A DNA stretch of 64,000 nucleotides from Bradyrhizobium canariense. GTDB lineage: Bacteria > Pseudomonadota > Alphaproteobacteria > Rhizobiales > Xanthobacteraceae. Below the pieces are notes generated by a model. It was not told the origin of the DNA. It searched no databases and was given only the letters and a program-made list of their open reading frames with translations. Within the stretch, counting starts at the first letter, position 1; the number at the start of each line of letters is the position of its first letter. The position numbers and the translations under genes are program-made. The DNA is taken from the NCBI RefSeq assembly GCF_900105125.1, contig NZ_LT629750.1:2666001-2730000 (forward strand), read 5' to 3'. Shown here in pieces: positions 27,932 through 37,256 of the stretch.

Positions 27932-29623
27932 TCAGGCCGCCCGGACCGAGGTGAGGAACTTGCTGACCTCGGTCTTGAGGCGGCTGCTGTCGCCGGAGAG
28001 CATTTTTGCCGCCGACAGGACCTGCGAGGAGGCTGAACCGGTCTCGCTGGCGCCACGCTCCACGTCGGTGATGTTGGATGACACCTGCTGCGTGCCCTGC
28101 GCCGCCTGCTGCACGTTGCGGGAGATTTCCTGGGTCGCTGCGCCCTGCTCTTCCACCGCCGCGGCAATGGTCGAGGATATTTCTGACAGTTTTTCGATGG
28201 TGCCGCTGATTTCCTTGATCGCGCCGACCGATTCCTGGGTCGCGGCCTGGATGCCGGTAATCTGCTGGCCGATCTCGCCGGTGGCTTTCGCGGTCTGTTC
28301 CGCCAGTGCCTTCACCTCGGACGCCACGACGGCGAAGCCGCGACCGGCCTCGCCGGCGCGTGCCGCCTCGATGGTGGCGTTCAGCGCTAGCAGATTGGTC
28401 TGTCCCGCGATGGTGTTGATCAGTTCGACCACATCGCCGATGCGAGCTGCGGCCTTCGACAATTCACTGACGCGGTCGTTGGTCCTGCGTGCCTGTCCAA
28501 CGGCCTCGGTGGCCATCCGCGCCGATTCCTGGACCTGACGGCTGATCTCGTTGACGGAGGACGACAATTCTTCCGTGGCTGACGCCACCGACTGAACATT
28601 GGTGGACGCTTCTTCGGAGGCTGCCGCGACCGTCGTCGCCAACCGCTGCGAACGCTCCGCGGTCGATGACAGGGTGCCGGCCGAGGACTCAAGCTGGGAG
28701 GAGGCCGAGGATACGGTATTGACGATCTCGCCAATCATCGATTCGAACTCGCGGGTGATGTTGTCGACCCGACGGCCACGCTCGATCTTGGCTTCCGCGT
28801 CTTGCGCGGCCGCTTCATCGGCGGCTTTCTTCGCGACCAACGCTTCCTTGAACACCTGCAGGGTATCCGCCATGGCGCCGATTTCGGTTTTCTCGCCCTG
28901 ATGCGGCACTTGCGCGGTCAAATCGCCTTTACCCAGCGCCTGCATCGGCTTCACGATGGAGGCGATACCGCTGGAGACGTCGCGGATCAGATAAACGCCG
29001 ACGGCGCCACCGACGATGACCGCGAAGCCGAGTATGACCGCCAGCATTGCAAAGGCCGAGGCATAGGTGTCGGCCGCGTCGTTGGCTACCTTGTCGGCGC
29101 CCGAATTATTGAGATCGATATCCTTCTTCAGGATTTCGTCGGCCGCGAGCGAAAGCTTGTTCACGGTTTTCGAATTCAACTCGTGAGATTCATGGGGGAC
29201 CTTCCCGGCCTCTTTGCGGGAAAGCGCCATGACTTCCTCGGTGCCCTTCTTGTAGTCGTCCCAGGTTTGCGACCATTGGTTGTAGAGCGCGCGTTCCTCC
29301 GGAGTCGTAATCATTGGCTCATAGGTCTGGCGAATCTTGTTGTTACCCTCGACAACACCAGCCAGAGTCTTTTCGGCTGCTTCCTTTTCCTCCAACGTCT
29401 CTGCGAGCAGGTGCTCCCGGATCACGTTGCGATAGGTGATGACACCTGCACGCAGATCGCCCAGCACACGGACGCTCGGCAGCCAGTTCGTCGTGATATC
29501 GACGGTATTGGCGTTTATCGCCCGCATATTCCTGACGGCGAGCAGGCCCATACCGGCCAGCGCGAGGAGCAGGAAGGCTACGACGGCCGTGATCTTGGCG
29601 CGGATCGAGAACTTGGCGAACAT
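27932..29623 (-). CDS. Methyl-accepting chemotaxis protein
   Basis: A 563-residue chemoreceptor. TM1 spans about residues 8-30 ([20 protein letters not shown]), followed by a helical periplasmic sensor of four-helix-bundle type, TM2 at about 185-210, and a HAMP domain ([15 protein letters not shown]). The long coiled-coil signalling domain has the invariant hairpin [20 protein letters not shown]. The C-terminus lacks a CheR/CheB tethering pentapeptide. ATG 29623 is chosen because TM1 begins just after it; 30 codons upstream are open but arginine-rich and not family-like. It is a single gene, and the ligand is unknown. Confidence 0.93.
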   Translation of the reverse strand: MFAKFSIRAKITAVVAFLLLALAGMGLLAVRNMRAINANTVDITTNWLPSVRVLGDLRAGVITYRNVIREHLLAETLEEKEAAEKTLAGVVEGNNKIRQTYEPMITTPEERALYNQWSQTWDDYKKGTEEVMALSRKEAGKVPHESHELNSKTVNKLSLAADEILKKDIDLNNSGADKVANDAADTYASAFAMLAVILGFAVIVGGAVGVYLIRDVSSGIASIVKPMQALGKGDLTAQVPHQGEKTEIGAMADTLQVFKEALVAKKAADEAAAQDAEAKIERGRRVDNITREFESMIGEIVNTVSSASSQLESSAGTLSSTAERSQRLATTVAAASEEASTNVQSVASATEELSSSVNEISRQVQESARMATEAVGQARRTNDRVSELSKAAARIGDVVELINTIAGQTNLLALNATIEAARAGEAGRGFAVVASEVKALAEQTAKATGEIGQQITGIQAATQESVGAIKEISGTIEKLSEISSTIAAAVEEQGAATQEISRNVQQAAQGTQQVSSNITDVERGASETGSASSQVLSAAKMLSGDSSRLKTEVSKFLTSVRAA

Positions 29624-29795
29624 GATTTGCAATCTCTTGGTTTTGAACGCTGGAGAGCGCCTGACGTGACGGAGCAAGACGCGGCGGGGTGGACGAATCC
29701 CTTCCGGCATCAAAACCTAGACGTCTTGAGGTCACGTTAACTTGACGTCCCCGTAGGACTACGGGCCGCGCAAAAGACCGACGCAGATGTAGCGA

Positions 29796-31079
29796 TCAGC
29801 GCATCAGCTTGAGGGCGTCGGAGAAAAACTCCGGTCCGCCGAAATTGCCTGATTTCAGTGCAAGCAACATCTCGCCTGCCTTCGCGCCGACCGCGCGCAG
29901 CACCGGTACACCGGCGGCGATTTCCGCTCCGACCAGAAAAGCCGGAATTCCCAGACGATCCACCACCGCGCCGGAGGTTTCGCCGCCGGCGACAACCAGC
30001 CGCCGCACGCCCGCCAGCACCAACCCGTCTGCGATATCGGCCATTGCCTGTTCGATCGCATGCCCTGTTGCATTGCGGCCATGTCGTGACTGCAGGGCTG
30101 CGACCTCCTCCGGCGTCGAGCTGCTGGCGATCAGGATCGGACCATCTTTGATTCGATCCTTGGCCCAGGCGAGCGCGCGACGCGATTCGTCCTTGCCCGA
30201 GATGATCTGCTCGGGATCGAGATGAAGCACCGGCATGGCCTGCTCGGCGTTGGCAACCTGCTGCAGCGTCGCCTGTGAGCAACTGCCGGCAAGACATACC
30301 GCAGGGCCGCCGACCGGCGTATCGGACAGCGTGTTCGACGCGTTTTGCTTGGTCTTTCGCGACGTCACCAGCGCATGGGCAAGCCCAAGCCCGATGCCGG
30401 ACGCCCCAACGGACAGGCGATGATCCAGCGCCACCGCGCCGATGGTCTCCAGATCGCGATCGAACACCGCATCGACAATCGCGGCGCCGAAACCTTGTCC
30501 GGCGAGATCGGCAAGCCGTGCTCGGACGGCATCCGGTCCGCGCGACACTGCCGCGAGATTGACGAGACCGATTTTGGTTTTGCTCTGGCGCGCCAGCACC
30601 CGCGCCAGGTTGGAATCGTGCATCGGATTGAGCGGATGGTCCTTGAGCGGACTTTCGTTCAGCGGCACCGCGCCCACGAACAGGTTACCCTGATAGACCG
30701 TGCGGCCGGTTTCCGGAAAGGCCGGCGTCACCAGCACGATCGTATCGCCGGAGTCGCGGCGCAACGCATCCATGACCGGGCCGATATTGCCGGCATCGGT
30801 GGAATCGAAGGTCGAACAGATCTTGAACAGCACATGACGAGCGCCTCGCCCGCGCAGCCATTTTTCCGAGGCGCGCGAGCGCTCCACCGCAAGGCCGGCC
30901 TCGATCGAGCGGCTCTTGAGCGAGACCACCACGGCATCGACTTCGGGCAGCGCCAGATCGTCCGGGGGCACCCCGATGGTCTGCACCGTGCGCAATCCGG
31001 CACGGGTCAGCGTGTTGGCGAGGTCGGAGGCACCGGTGTAATCGTCGGCGATGCAGCCCAGGGACAACGCAGAGGTCAC
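29796..31079 (-). CDS. otnK: 3-oxo-tetronate kinase (four-carbon acid sugar kinase family)
   Basis: A 427-residue kinase of the family formerly called DUF1537. The N-terminal LGCIADDYTGASDLA, then FKICSTFDSTDAGNIGPVMD and TPAFPETGRTVYQG, are the substrate-binding signatures. The C-terminal GGETSGAVVDRLG belongs to the nucleotide-binding domain. Known OtnK enzymes phosphorylate 3-oxo-tetronate at C4. The start is a GTG at 31079 overlapping the stop of the isomerase gene by 4 bases (GTGA). Its neighbours supply the dehydrogenase, isomerase and decarboxylase, so the assignment is strongly supported by context. Confidence 0.92.
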   Translation of the reverse strand: MTSALSLGCIADDYTGASDLANTLTRAGLRTVQTIGVPPDDLALPEVDAVVVSLKSRSIEAGLAVERSRASEKWLRGRGARHVLFKICSTFDSTDAGNIGPVMDALRRDSGDTIVLVTPAFPETGRTVYQGNLFVGAVPLNESPLKDHPLNPMHDSNLARVLARQSKTKIGLVNLAAVSRGPDAVRARLADLAGQGFGAAIVDAVFDRDLETIGAVALDHRLSVGASGIGLGLAHALVTSRKTKQNASNTLSDTPVGGPAVCLAGSCSQATLQQVANAEQAMPVLHLDPEQIISGKDESRRALAWAKDRIKDGPILIASSSTPEEVAALQSRHGRNATGHAIEQAMADIADGLVLAGVRRLVVAGGETSGAVVDRLGIPAFLVGAEIAAGVPVLRAVGAKAGEMLLALKSGNFGGPEFFSDALKLMR

Positions 31080-31858
31080 GGCTTCACTCCGGCGTAGGGT
31101 TTGAACCAGCCGAGACCGTCTGACGTCTTGCCGCGCGGGTTATATTCGCAGCCGACAAAACCCTTGTAGCCGAGCCGATCGAGTTCGCCGAACAGGAACG
31201 GATAATTCAATTCCTCCCCATCGGGCTCGTTGCGCGAGGGAATGCTCGCAATCTGGATATGGCCCGTTATCGGCATCATCTCACGCAGCCGCATGGTCAC
31301 GTCGCCATGGATGATCTGGCAATGATAGATGTCGAACTGCAGCTTCAGATTGGGGATCTTCAGCTCGTCGATCAGGTCGCGTGCAAACGCAAAATCGTTG
31401 AGGAAGTAGCCGGGCACGTTACGCGGGTTGATCGGCTCGAGCACCACGTCGATGCCATGGGGGCCAAAGAACTCGGCGGCCCAAGCCACGGATTTGTAGA
31501 ACGCCTCTACCGCCTTTCGATCGTCGCGGCTGGCAATCCCCGCCATCAGATGCAGGCGCTTGACGCCGGTCGCCTTGGCATAGGGCAACGCGGTGTGCAG
31601 GCTTTGCTGCAGGTCGGCAAAACGGTCCGGCAGCGCCGCAAAGCCTTTTTCGCCGGCTGCCCAATTGCCCGGCGGCAGATTGAACAGCGCCTGCGTCAGG
31701 CCGTTGCGATGCAGCCGCTCGCCGACCTGTTCGGCCGGATGTTCATAGGGAAACAGGAATTCAACGGCGGTGAAACCCGCTTTCGCCGCCGCATCGAACC
31801 GGTCGAGGAACGGGACTTCGTTGAACATCATGGAAAGATTGGCGGCGAAACGGGGCAT
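31076..31858 (-). CDS. otnI: 2-oxo-tetronate isomerase (hydroxypyruvate isomerase family)
   Basis: A 260-residue TIM-barrel isomerase of the Hyi/OtnI group. The N-terminal FAANLSMMFNEVPFLDRF is typical. Metal ligands are expected at Glu in VVLEPINPRN, Asp/His in LQFDIYHCQI, and Glu near FVGCEYNPRG. Family members interconvert hydroxypyruvate and tartronate semialdehyde, or 2-oxo- and 3-oxo-tetronate. The operon with otnK and ltnD argues for the tetronate reaction. AAGAGGAC lies before ATG 31858. The gap to ltnD is 24 bases. Confidence 0.9.
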   Translation of the reverse strand: MPRFAANLSMMFNEVPFLDRFDAAAKAGFTAVEFLFPYEHPAEQVGERLHRNGLTQALFNLPPGNWAAGEKGFAALPDRFADLQQSLHTALPYAKATGVKRLHLMAGIASRDDRKAVEAFYKSVAWAAEFFGPHGIDVVLEPINPRNVPGYFLNDFAFARDLIDELKIPNLKLQFDIYHCQIIHGDVTMRLREMMPITGHIQIASIPSRNEPDGEELNYPFLFGELDRLGYKGFVGCEYNPRGKTSDGLGWFKPYAGVKP

Positions 31859-31882
31859 CGACGGTCCTCTTGTGTGTCAGTT

Positions 31883-32797
31883 TTATTTCGGTTCGCCCGG
31901 CAAAGCCGTGCCGGTGACGCGCGCATACATCCGCGCGACCGAAGCATCGTCATCGCGGCCCATGCCGGAAGCCGCCGTCATCAAGAACATCTGTAGCGCC
32001 GCAGCCGCCACCGGTACCGGAAATTTTGCCGTGCGCGCCATGTCCTGGATGATGCCGAGGTCCTTGACGAAAATCTCCACCGCGCTGCGCGGGGTATAAT
32101 CGCCGTCGAGCACGTGCGGCATGCGGTTCTCGAACATCCAGGAATTGCCGGCAGACGCCGTGATCACCTCATAGACTTTCCGGATATCGAGCCCCTGCTT
32201 GGCGGCGAACGTGATCGCTTCGGAGGCGGCCGCGATATGCACGCCGGCGAGCAACTGGTTGATCATCTTGAACGCGGCGCCTTGGCCAGCGGCATCACCG
32301 AGTTCGTAAAGCTTCGCCGCCATCGCATCGAGCGCGGGCCGCGCCTTGGCGAAAGCCGTGGGACTGCCCGACGCCAGGATGGTGAGTTCACCCTGCGCCG
32401 CGCGCTGCGCTCCGCCGCTGATCGGTGCGTCGAGATAGTGCCGGCCGGTCGCCTCCAGTTGTTTCGCGAGCCGCCGCGCCACATCGGGATCCATGGTGGC
32501 AGAGGAGATAAAAACCGCATCCTTGGCCAGCGTTTCGGCCACGCCATCTTTGCCGAACAGGATGGTTTCGGTCTGCGCGGCGTTGACGACCACGCTGACC
32601 ACAATGTCAGCCTGTTTGGCGGCGTCCGCCGGGGTCTTTCCGCCCCGCCCGCCGTCGGCCACGAATCGCGCCACGGCGTCTGCCGAAACGTCGCAGCCGG
32701 CAACGTCAAAACCCGCACGCCGCAACGAGGTCGCCATGCCAAAACCCATCGAGCCCAGCCCGATGACGGCGACGCGTGGTTTTACGGATTCAGGCAT
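31883..32797 (-). CDS. ltnD: L-threonate dehydrogenase
   Basis: A 304-residue beta-hydroxyacid dehydrogenase (3-HIBDH superfamily). The NAD motif GLGSMGFGMA is near residues 13-22. The substrate signature DAPISGGAQRAAQGEL and the catalytic-lysine segment GAAFKMINQLLAGVH are clear. LtnD oxidises L-threonate to 2-oxo-tetronate with NAD. The gene leads the minus-strand ltnD-otnI-otnK operon and is divergent from otnC (119 bases apart), so both halves can be controlled from one site. ATG 32797 has GGGGA upstream; a further in-frame ATG at 32833 is less likely. Confidence 0.9.
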   Translation of the reverse strand: MPESVKPRVAVIGLGSMGFGMATSLRRAGFDVAGCDVSADAVARFVADGGRGGKTPADAAKQADIVVSVVVNAAQTETILFGKDGVAETLAKDAVFISSATMDPDVARRLAKQLEATGRHYLDAPISGGAQRAAQGELTILASGSPTAFAKARPALDAMAAKLYELGDAAGQGAAFKMINQLLAGVHIAAASEAITFAAKQGLDIRKVYEVITASAGNSWMFENRMPHVLDGDYTPRSAVEIFVKDLGIIQDMARTAKFPVPVAAAALQMFLMTAASGMGRDDDASVARMYARVTGTALPGEPK

Positions 32798-32915
32798 GCG
32801 GCAATTCCCCGGCAGGTTTCCTCTGGCCAGCACTTAAGCGCGGCTTTGCCTCTGGGTATCACGGCTTGGCCGCGCTGCCAAAGCATGAGACAACGCGGGA
32901 AACAGGGATGCTGCC

Positions 32916-33581
32916 ATGACCGAAACGATGGTCCGCGAGGAAATCTGCCGCCTCGGCCGCTCGCTGTTCGAGCGCGGACTGACGCCGGGCTCGTCGGGCA
33001 ACATCAGTGTGAAGCTCGATGATGGCGGCTGGCTGGTGACGCCGACCAATGCCTCGCTCGGTTGGCTGGACCCGGCGCGGCTGTCGCGGCTCGGCGCCGA
33101 CGGACGGCTCATCTCCGGCGATGCACCGACCAAGGAAGTGCCGCTGCATACCGCGCTCTACCAGACGCGCGGCGCTGCGCGCGCGGTTGTTCACCTGCAT
33201 TCGACCCATTCGGTGGCGCTTTCGATGCTGCCGGAGATCGATCCGCGCGCCGCGCTGCCGCCCATGACGCCGTATTATCTGATGAAATGCGGGCTGACCG
33301 CACTGGTCCCGTATTATCGTCCCGGCGATCCCGCGGTCGCCGATGCGATCAAGGGGCTTGCCGGAAAATACACATCCGTGCTGCTCGCCAATCACGGCCC
33401 GGTGGTGTCGGGCGATACGCTGGAAGCGGCGGTGTTTGCGATGGAAGAGCTGGAAGAAACCGCAAAGCTCTATTTGCTGCTGCGCGGGCTCAACCCGCGC
33501 TACCTGACGCCGGCACAGGTCGCGGATTTGTCCAGGACCTTTGGGCTGGCGTTGCCGGCGCATGGGCACGATCATGCATAG
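32916..33581 (+). CDS. otnC: 3-oxo-tetronate 4-phosphate decarboxylase (class II aldolase/adducin family)
   Basis: A 221-residue metal-dependent class II aldolase fold enzyme. GLTPGSSGNISVKL forms the phosphate/substrate loop, the first zinc-ligand pair is HLHS, and a further His is in LLANHGPVVSG; an acidic catalytic residue precedes KEVPLHTALY. OtnC decarboxylates 3-oxo-tetronate 4-phosphate to dihydroxyacetone phosphate, closing the route from L-threonate to glycolysis. It is divergent from ltnD. No dedicated transporter gene is adjacent: the ABC genes that follow belong to another cluster. Confidence 0.9.
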   Translation: MTETMVREEICRLGRSLFERGLTPGSSGNISVKLDDGGWLVTPTNASLGWLDPARLSRLGADGRLISGDAPTKEVPLHTALYQTRGAARAVVHLHSTHSVALSMLPEIDPRAALPPMTPYYLMKCGLTALVPYYRPGDPAVADAIKGLAGKYTSVLLANHGPVVSGDTLEAAVFAMEELEETAKLYLLLRGLNPRYLTPAQVADLSRTFGLALPAHGHDHA

Positions 33582-33584
33582 TCT

Positions 33585-33667
33585 GTAGGATGGGTTGAGC
33601 CCTTAGCAAAACCCATCAACCACGCAAACCGAAACTGATGGGTATCGCTTCGCTCCACCCATCCTAC
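33585..33667. repeat. Extragenic palindromic element, family E
   Basis: A hairpin with GTAGGATGGGTTGAGC and GCTCCACCCATCCTAC arms and an inner ACCCATCA/TGATGGGT pair. A relative with GGTGGGC arms is at 43988-44082. The 33582-33957 gap holds this element followed by the nested B/C elements and no gene. Confidence 0.8.
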
Positions 33668-33714
33668 GGACCTGCCCCAAATACGCCTTGTGCGCGTCGC
33701 GAATGCCCCCTCCA

Positions 33715-33946
33715 CGTCATCGCGAGCCAACGGGTCGGTGCAAAGCGCCGCCCGATGACAGGCTCCGCAAAGCAATCCAACCTCCGTCATTCCGGGATGG
33801 TGCGTCAGCACCAGACCCGGAATCTCGAGATTCCGGGTTCGATGCTTCGCATCGCCCCGGAATGACGAGTTGCGAGATGGATTGCTTCGTCGCGGAGCCT
33901 GTCGTCGGCCCGCCGGAGGCGGGTCCCGTTGGCTCCCCGCAATGAC
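33715..33946. repeat. Extragenic palindromic element, family B, split by a family C element
   Basis: The left arm CGTCATCGCGAGCCAACGGG ... AAGCAATCCA and the right arm TGGATTGCTT ... CCCGTTGGCT ... GCAATGAC are those of family B, but the loop is expanded by a complete family C element (33784-33867). Confidence 0.8.
33784..33867. repeat. Family C element nested in a family B element
   Basis: A complete element, CCGTCATTCCGGGATGGTGC to CGCCCCGGAATGACG, lying inside the loop of the family B hairpin at 33715-33946. Confidence 0.85.
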
Positions 33947-33957
33947 TGCGATGGAAG

Positions 33958-34662
33958 TCACAGCCCCAGATACGCCTTGCGCACATCGGGATTGCCTTTG
34001 ATCTCAGCCGCGGCGCCCTGCATCAGCACGCGGCCGGTCTGTAAAATATAGGCGCGGTCGGCGATGTCGAGGCACTCCGCCATTCGCTGCTCGACGATCA
34101 GCACGGTCATGCCGGCGTCGCGGATGCGCTTTACCGCAGCGAAGATTTCATCAACCAGCTTCGGCATGATACCCTGCGACGGCTCGTCCAGCATCAACAG
34201 CCGCGGGCGCGTCATCAACGCCCGCCCAATCGCCAGCATCTGCTGCTCGCCGCCGCTCAGCGTTTCGGCGCGCTGCTCGAGGCGTTCGGACAACCGCGGA
34301 AACAGTTGGAACACCAGTTCCAGCGGCGCGTCGCGATCGGCCTGGCTGCGATACATGTAACTGCCGAGACGCAGATTGTCGTGCACCGACAGCCGCGGAA
34401 ACAGCCTGCGATTTTCCGGCACATAGGCAATGCCGCGCGCGGTGATGACATGTTGTGCCAGGCCGTCGAGACGCGCGCCATCAAAGGTAATCGTGCCGGA
34501 GCGCGGACGCTCGGCGCCGGCGATGGATTTCAAAAGCGTCGATTTGCCGGCGCCATTGGCCCCGGCAACGCAGACGATCTCGCCCTTCTCGACCTCGATG
34601 CTGACGGCCGAGATCGCTACCAAGCCCTGATAGGCCGTGGTGATTTCATGCACCGACAGCAT
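33958..34662 (-). CDS. livF: ABC transporter ATPase, LivF type
   Basis: A 234-residue ATPase of the branched-chain-amino-acid-type (HAAT) importers. Walker A GANGAGKSTLL, the signature motif TLSGGEQQMLAIGRAL, Walker B RLLMLDEPSQG and a switch-His region (LIVEQRM) are all intact. Last gene of the minus-strand operon. The ATG at 34662 is chosen (TTGGGGATC before it) and overlaps the end of livG by 17 bases; a TTG at 34674 is also in frame. The substrate is unlikely to be leucine, judging from the catabolic genes in the locus. Confidence 0.92.
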   Translation of the reverse strand: MLSVHEITTAYQGLVAISAVSIEVEKGEIVCVAGANGAGKSTLLKSIAGAERPRSGTITFDGARLDGLAQHVITARGIAYVPENRRLFPRLSVHDNLRLGSYMYRSQADRDAPLELVFQLFPRLSERLEQRAETLSGGEQQMLAIGRALMTRPRLLMLDEPSQGIMPKLVDEIFAAVKRIRDAGMTVLIVEQRMAECLDIADRAYILQTGRVLMQGAAAEIKGNPDVRKAYLGL

Positions 34663-35377
34663 GACGATCCCCAAGGTAGGCGCTGATGACTTTCGGATCG
34701 CGGACGATGTCGGCCGGCTTGCCCTCGACCAGCACCTTGCCGAGATCGAGCACGATGGCGCGGTCGACCAGCGGCATCACGATCTCCATGACATGCTCGA
34801 CCATGAGCACGGTAACGCCGGTCGCGCGAACCCGACGCACCAGTTCGACGCCGGTTTGCGCCTCGGTCGGGGTCAGGCCGGTGAGGACTTCATCCAGCAG
34901 CAGCAGTTTGGGCTCGGTCGCAAGCGCGCGGGCGACTTCGAGCCGCCGCTTTTCAGACGGGACCAGATCGCTGGCGAGCACATTGGCACGGGCGGCAAGG
35001 CCGGCAAATTCCAGCACCTCATGGGCCTTGCGGCGCGCCTCGCGCATCACGGTGGTGCGGATCAGCGCGCCGACGATGACGTTGTCGATCACGGTCATGG
35101 TCTCGAAGCTTTTCACGACCTGGAAAGTGCGCCCGATGCCGCGCTGGCAGCGCTCCGCCGCCGGCAGCGTGGTGACGTCTTCACCATCGAAAAATATCGA
35201 ACCCTGGGTCGGCGGCAGCACGCCGGCGATCAGGTTGAACAGCGTCGACTTGCCGGCGCCATTCGGACCGATCAGTCCGACGATCTCGCCGCGTCCGACC
35301 GAAATCGAAACATCGCTGTTGGCGACCAGACCACCGAACCGTTGCCAGACGCCGCGGGTTTCGAGCAGCGCCGTCAT
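34646..35377 (-). CDS. livG: ABC transporter ATPase, LivG type
   Basis: A 243-residue ATPase, partner of LivF. Walker A GPNGAGKSTLF and Walker B KLLLLDEVLTGL are intact. The signature region reads LVPSEKRRLEVARALA, so the LSGGQ serine-glycine core is changed; LivG proteins vary here, but this version has no Gly. The asymmetric pair may have one degenerate ATP site. The ATG overlaps the livM stop by ATGA. Confidence 0.9.
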   Translation of the reverse strand: MTALLETRGVWQRFGGLVANSDVSISVGRGEIVGLIGPNGAGKSTLFNLIAGVLPPTQGSIFFDGEDVTTLPAAERCQRGIGRTFQVVKSFETMTVIDNVIVGALIRTTVMREARRKAHEVLEFAGLAARANVLASDLVPSEKRRLEVARALATEPKLLLLDEVLTGLTPTEAQTGVELVRRVRATGVTVLMVEHVMEIVMPLVDRAIVLDLGKVLVEGKPADIVRDPKVISAYLGDRHAVGA

Positions 35378-36354
35378 CGGGCCGGCTCCTTATGCCCACG
35401 CGAGAACAATCCGATCAGACCCTCCGGCCGCGCCAGCGAGATCAGCACGATTAAAGTGCCATAGACGATCAGGTCGACGCCACGGCCGGAGCCGCCGATA
35501 TAAGAGCGTGTCAGTTCGGTAAGCGGGATCAGGATGACCGCGCCGAGCACCGGCCCCCACAACGTGCCGATGCCGCCGAGCACGGCGGGCAATGCCATCA
35601 ACAGCGAGAATTGAAACCCCATGACGCTTTCGGGATCGATATACGACACGAACTGCGCATAGAAGCCGCCGCCAACCGCGGTGAGGAACGCCGAGACCGC
35701 AGCGGCGCCCATCTTGGAATCGAACACGACCACGCCGAGGCTCTCGGCGGCGTCCGGATTGTCTTTCACGGCGCGCCACCAAAAACCCCATTTGGAATCC
35801 TCGAGCCACCAGGTCACGAGCCAGGCGATGCAGGTGAGCGCGAGCGCGAAATAAAAATAGGGCAGCTTGCTGCGGGTGAACTGGAACGTCAGCCAACTGT
35901 CGTGACGCACCGGAATATCGATGCCGAGCGCGGCGCCGGCCCAATCCCAGTTCTGGAACAACAACAGCGCGATCTCGGCGATGACGATGGTGGCGATGAC
36001 GAAATAATGCCCGCGCAGGCGGAAACAGGGATAACCCAGCGCCATCGCGATGACAGCGGATATCAGGCCGCCGCCGACCATGCCGAACCACGGCAACACG
36101 CCGAACTTGGTGAACAGCAGCGCGGTCGTGTAGGCGCCGAGCCCAAAATACAGGGCATGGCCGAGCGAGATCTGCCCGCAATAGCCGGAGAGAATATTCC
36201 AGCTCTGCGATAACGCCGCATACATCAGCGTCAGCACCATGATGTTCTGGACGTAGACGTCCTTGACGAACATCGGCACCAGCGCAGCCAGGACCGCAAA
36301 ACAGCCCGCGATGATCAAATCGCGGCGGCGGCGCTGGGCGAAGGCGGTATCCAT
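35374..36354 (-). CDS. livM: ABC transporter permease, LivM type
   Basis: A 326-residue inner-membrane permease with about nine hydrophobic segments. The family signature appears in LSGYCGQISLGHALYFGLGAY near residue 60 and in the EAA-like loop around WGFWWRAVKDNPDAAESLGV. The ATG at 36354 shares one base with the livH stop (TGATG); a GTG three bases earlier is also possible. It forms a heterodimer with LivH for import across the cytoplasmic membrane. Confidence 0.9.
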   Translation of the reverse strand: MDTAFAQRRRRDLIIAGCFAVLAALVPMFVKDVYVQNIMVLTLMYAALSQSWNILSGYCGQISLGHALYFGLGAYTTALLFTKFGVLPWFGMVGGGLISAVIAMALGYPCFRLRGHYFVIATIVIAEIALLLFQNWDWAGAALGIDIPVRHDSWLTFQFTRSKLPYFYFALALTCIAWLVTWWLEDSKWGFWWRAVKDNPDAAESLGVVVFDSKMGAAAVSAFLTAVGGGFYAQFVSYIDPESVMGFQFSLLMALPAVLGGIGTLWGPVLGAVILIPLTELTRSYIGGSGRGVDLIVYGTLIVLISLARPEGLIGLFSRGHKEPAR

Positions 36355-37232
36355 CACAGCGATCCGAACAGGCCGCGCGGCCGGATGAAGACCACCAGCA
36401 GATAGACCGCGTAGATGCCGACCGACTTCAGCGACGGCGGCAGGATCAACGCCGTGGTGGCTTCGACAAGACCGACGATGATGCCGCCGGCAAAGGCGCC
36501 GAACACGCTGCCGAAGCCGCCGAGGGCCACCGTGACATAGGCGATCAGCGCGAACGACGCGCCGACATCGGGATAGACGTAAAAGAACATCGCCATGATC
36601 GCGCCGGCGAGCCCTACCAGCGCCGCGCCAAGACCCCAGCCCAGTGCGAATACCCTGTTCTTGTCGATACCGACCAGCGCCACCGCACCGGCGTCCTCGC
36701 GCGTTGCTTCAAGCGCCCGGCCGAAATCGGTACGGTTGATGAAGAAATAGAGGGCGCTGAACGCCGCGATCGTCACCAGCGCGCCGGCCAGTTGCGGCAC
36801 CGGCAGGAAGATGCCGGCAATCGAGAAGGTTTTTCCGCCCAGCCAGGAATGCGTGACGCTGCGATAGTCCGGCGTGAAGAAGAACTGCGCCAGACCACGC
36901 ATCGTGATGGCGAGACCGAAGGTCGAAAAGATCTGCACCATGCCGGCATTGGCTTTTGCCCGCACGGCGAAGCGCACGATCAACAGATAGACCAGCGCCC
37001 CGAACACGAACAGCGCCGCCGCGACCAGCGGCGCCGCCAGCAGGGGATCGACGGCAAAAAACGCGAACAGAAAGAACGTGATGTACATGGCGATCATGAG
37101 GAACTCGCCGTGGGCGAAGTTCACCACGTCCATGAGGCCGAAAATCAGCGCCAGCCCCGCGGCGATCAAGCCGTACAGCAGCCCCATCAAAAGGCCGCTG
37201 GCAAGACTTTGGATGATGGTCTCAGCCGTCAC
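36354..37232 (-). CDS. livH: ABC transporter permease, LivH type
   Basis: A 292-residue permease with about eight hydrophobic segments. LIFGLMDVVNFAHGEFLMI near the N-terminus and the cytoplasmic-loop motif LEATREDAGAVALVGID are typical LivH signatures. The start is GTG at 37232 with GAGGACC before it. It follows the binding-protein gene by 24 bases. Confidence 0.9.
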   Translation of the reverse strand: MTAETIIQSLASGLLMGLLYGLIAAGLALIFGLMDVVNFAHGEFLMIAMYITFFLFAFFAVDPLLAAPLVAAALFVFGALVYLLIVRFAVRAKANAGMVQIFSTFGLAITMRGLAQFFFTPDYRSVTHSWLGGKTFSIAGIFLPVPQLAGALVTIAAFSALYFFINRTDFGRALEATREDAGAVALVGIDKNRVFALGWGLGAALVGLAGAIMAMFFYVYPDVGASFALIAYVTVALGGFGSVFGAFAGGIIVGLVEATTALILPPSLKSVGIYAVYLLVVFIRPRGLFGSL

Positions 37233-37256
37233 GGCCTTGGTCCTCGTGCCAACCGT

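Noticed and set aside
33585..33946. CRISPR array considered for the dense palindromes
   Set aside because: Elements are of different families and unequal spacing, with no constant repeat-spacer unit and no cas gene.
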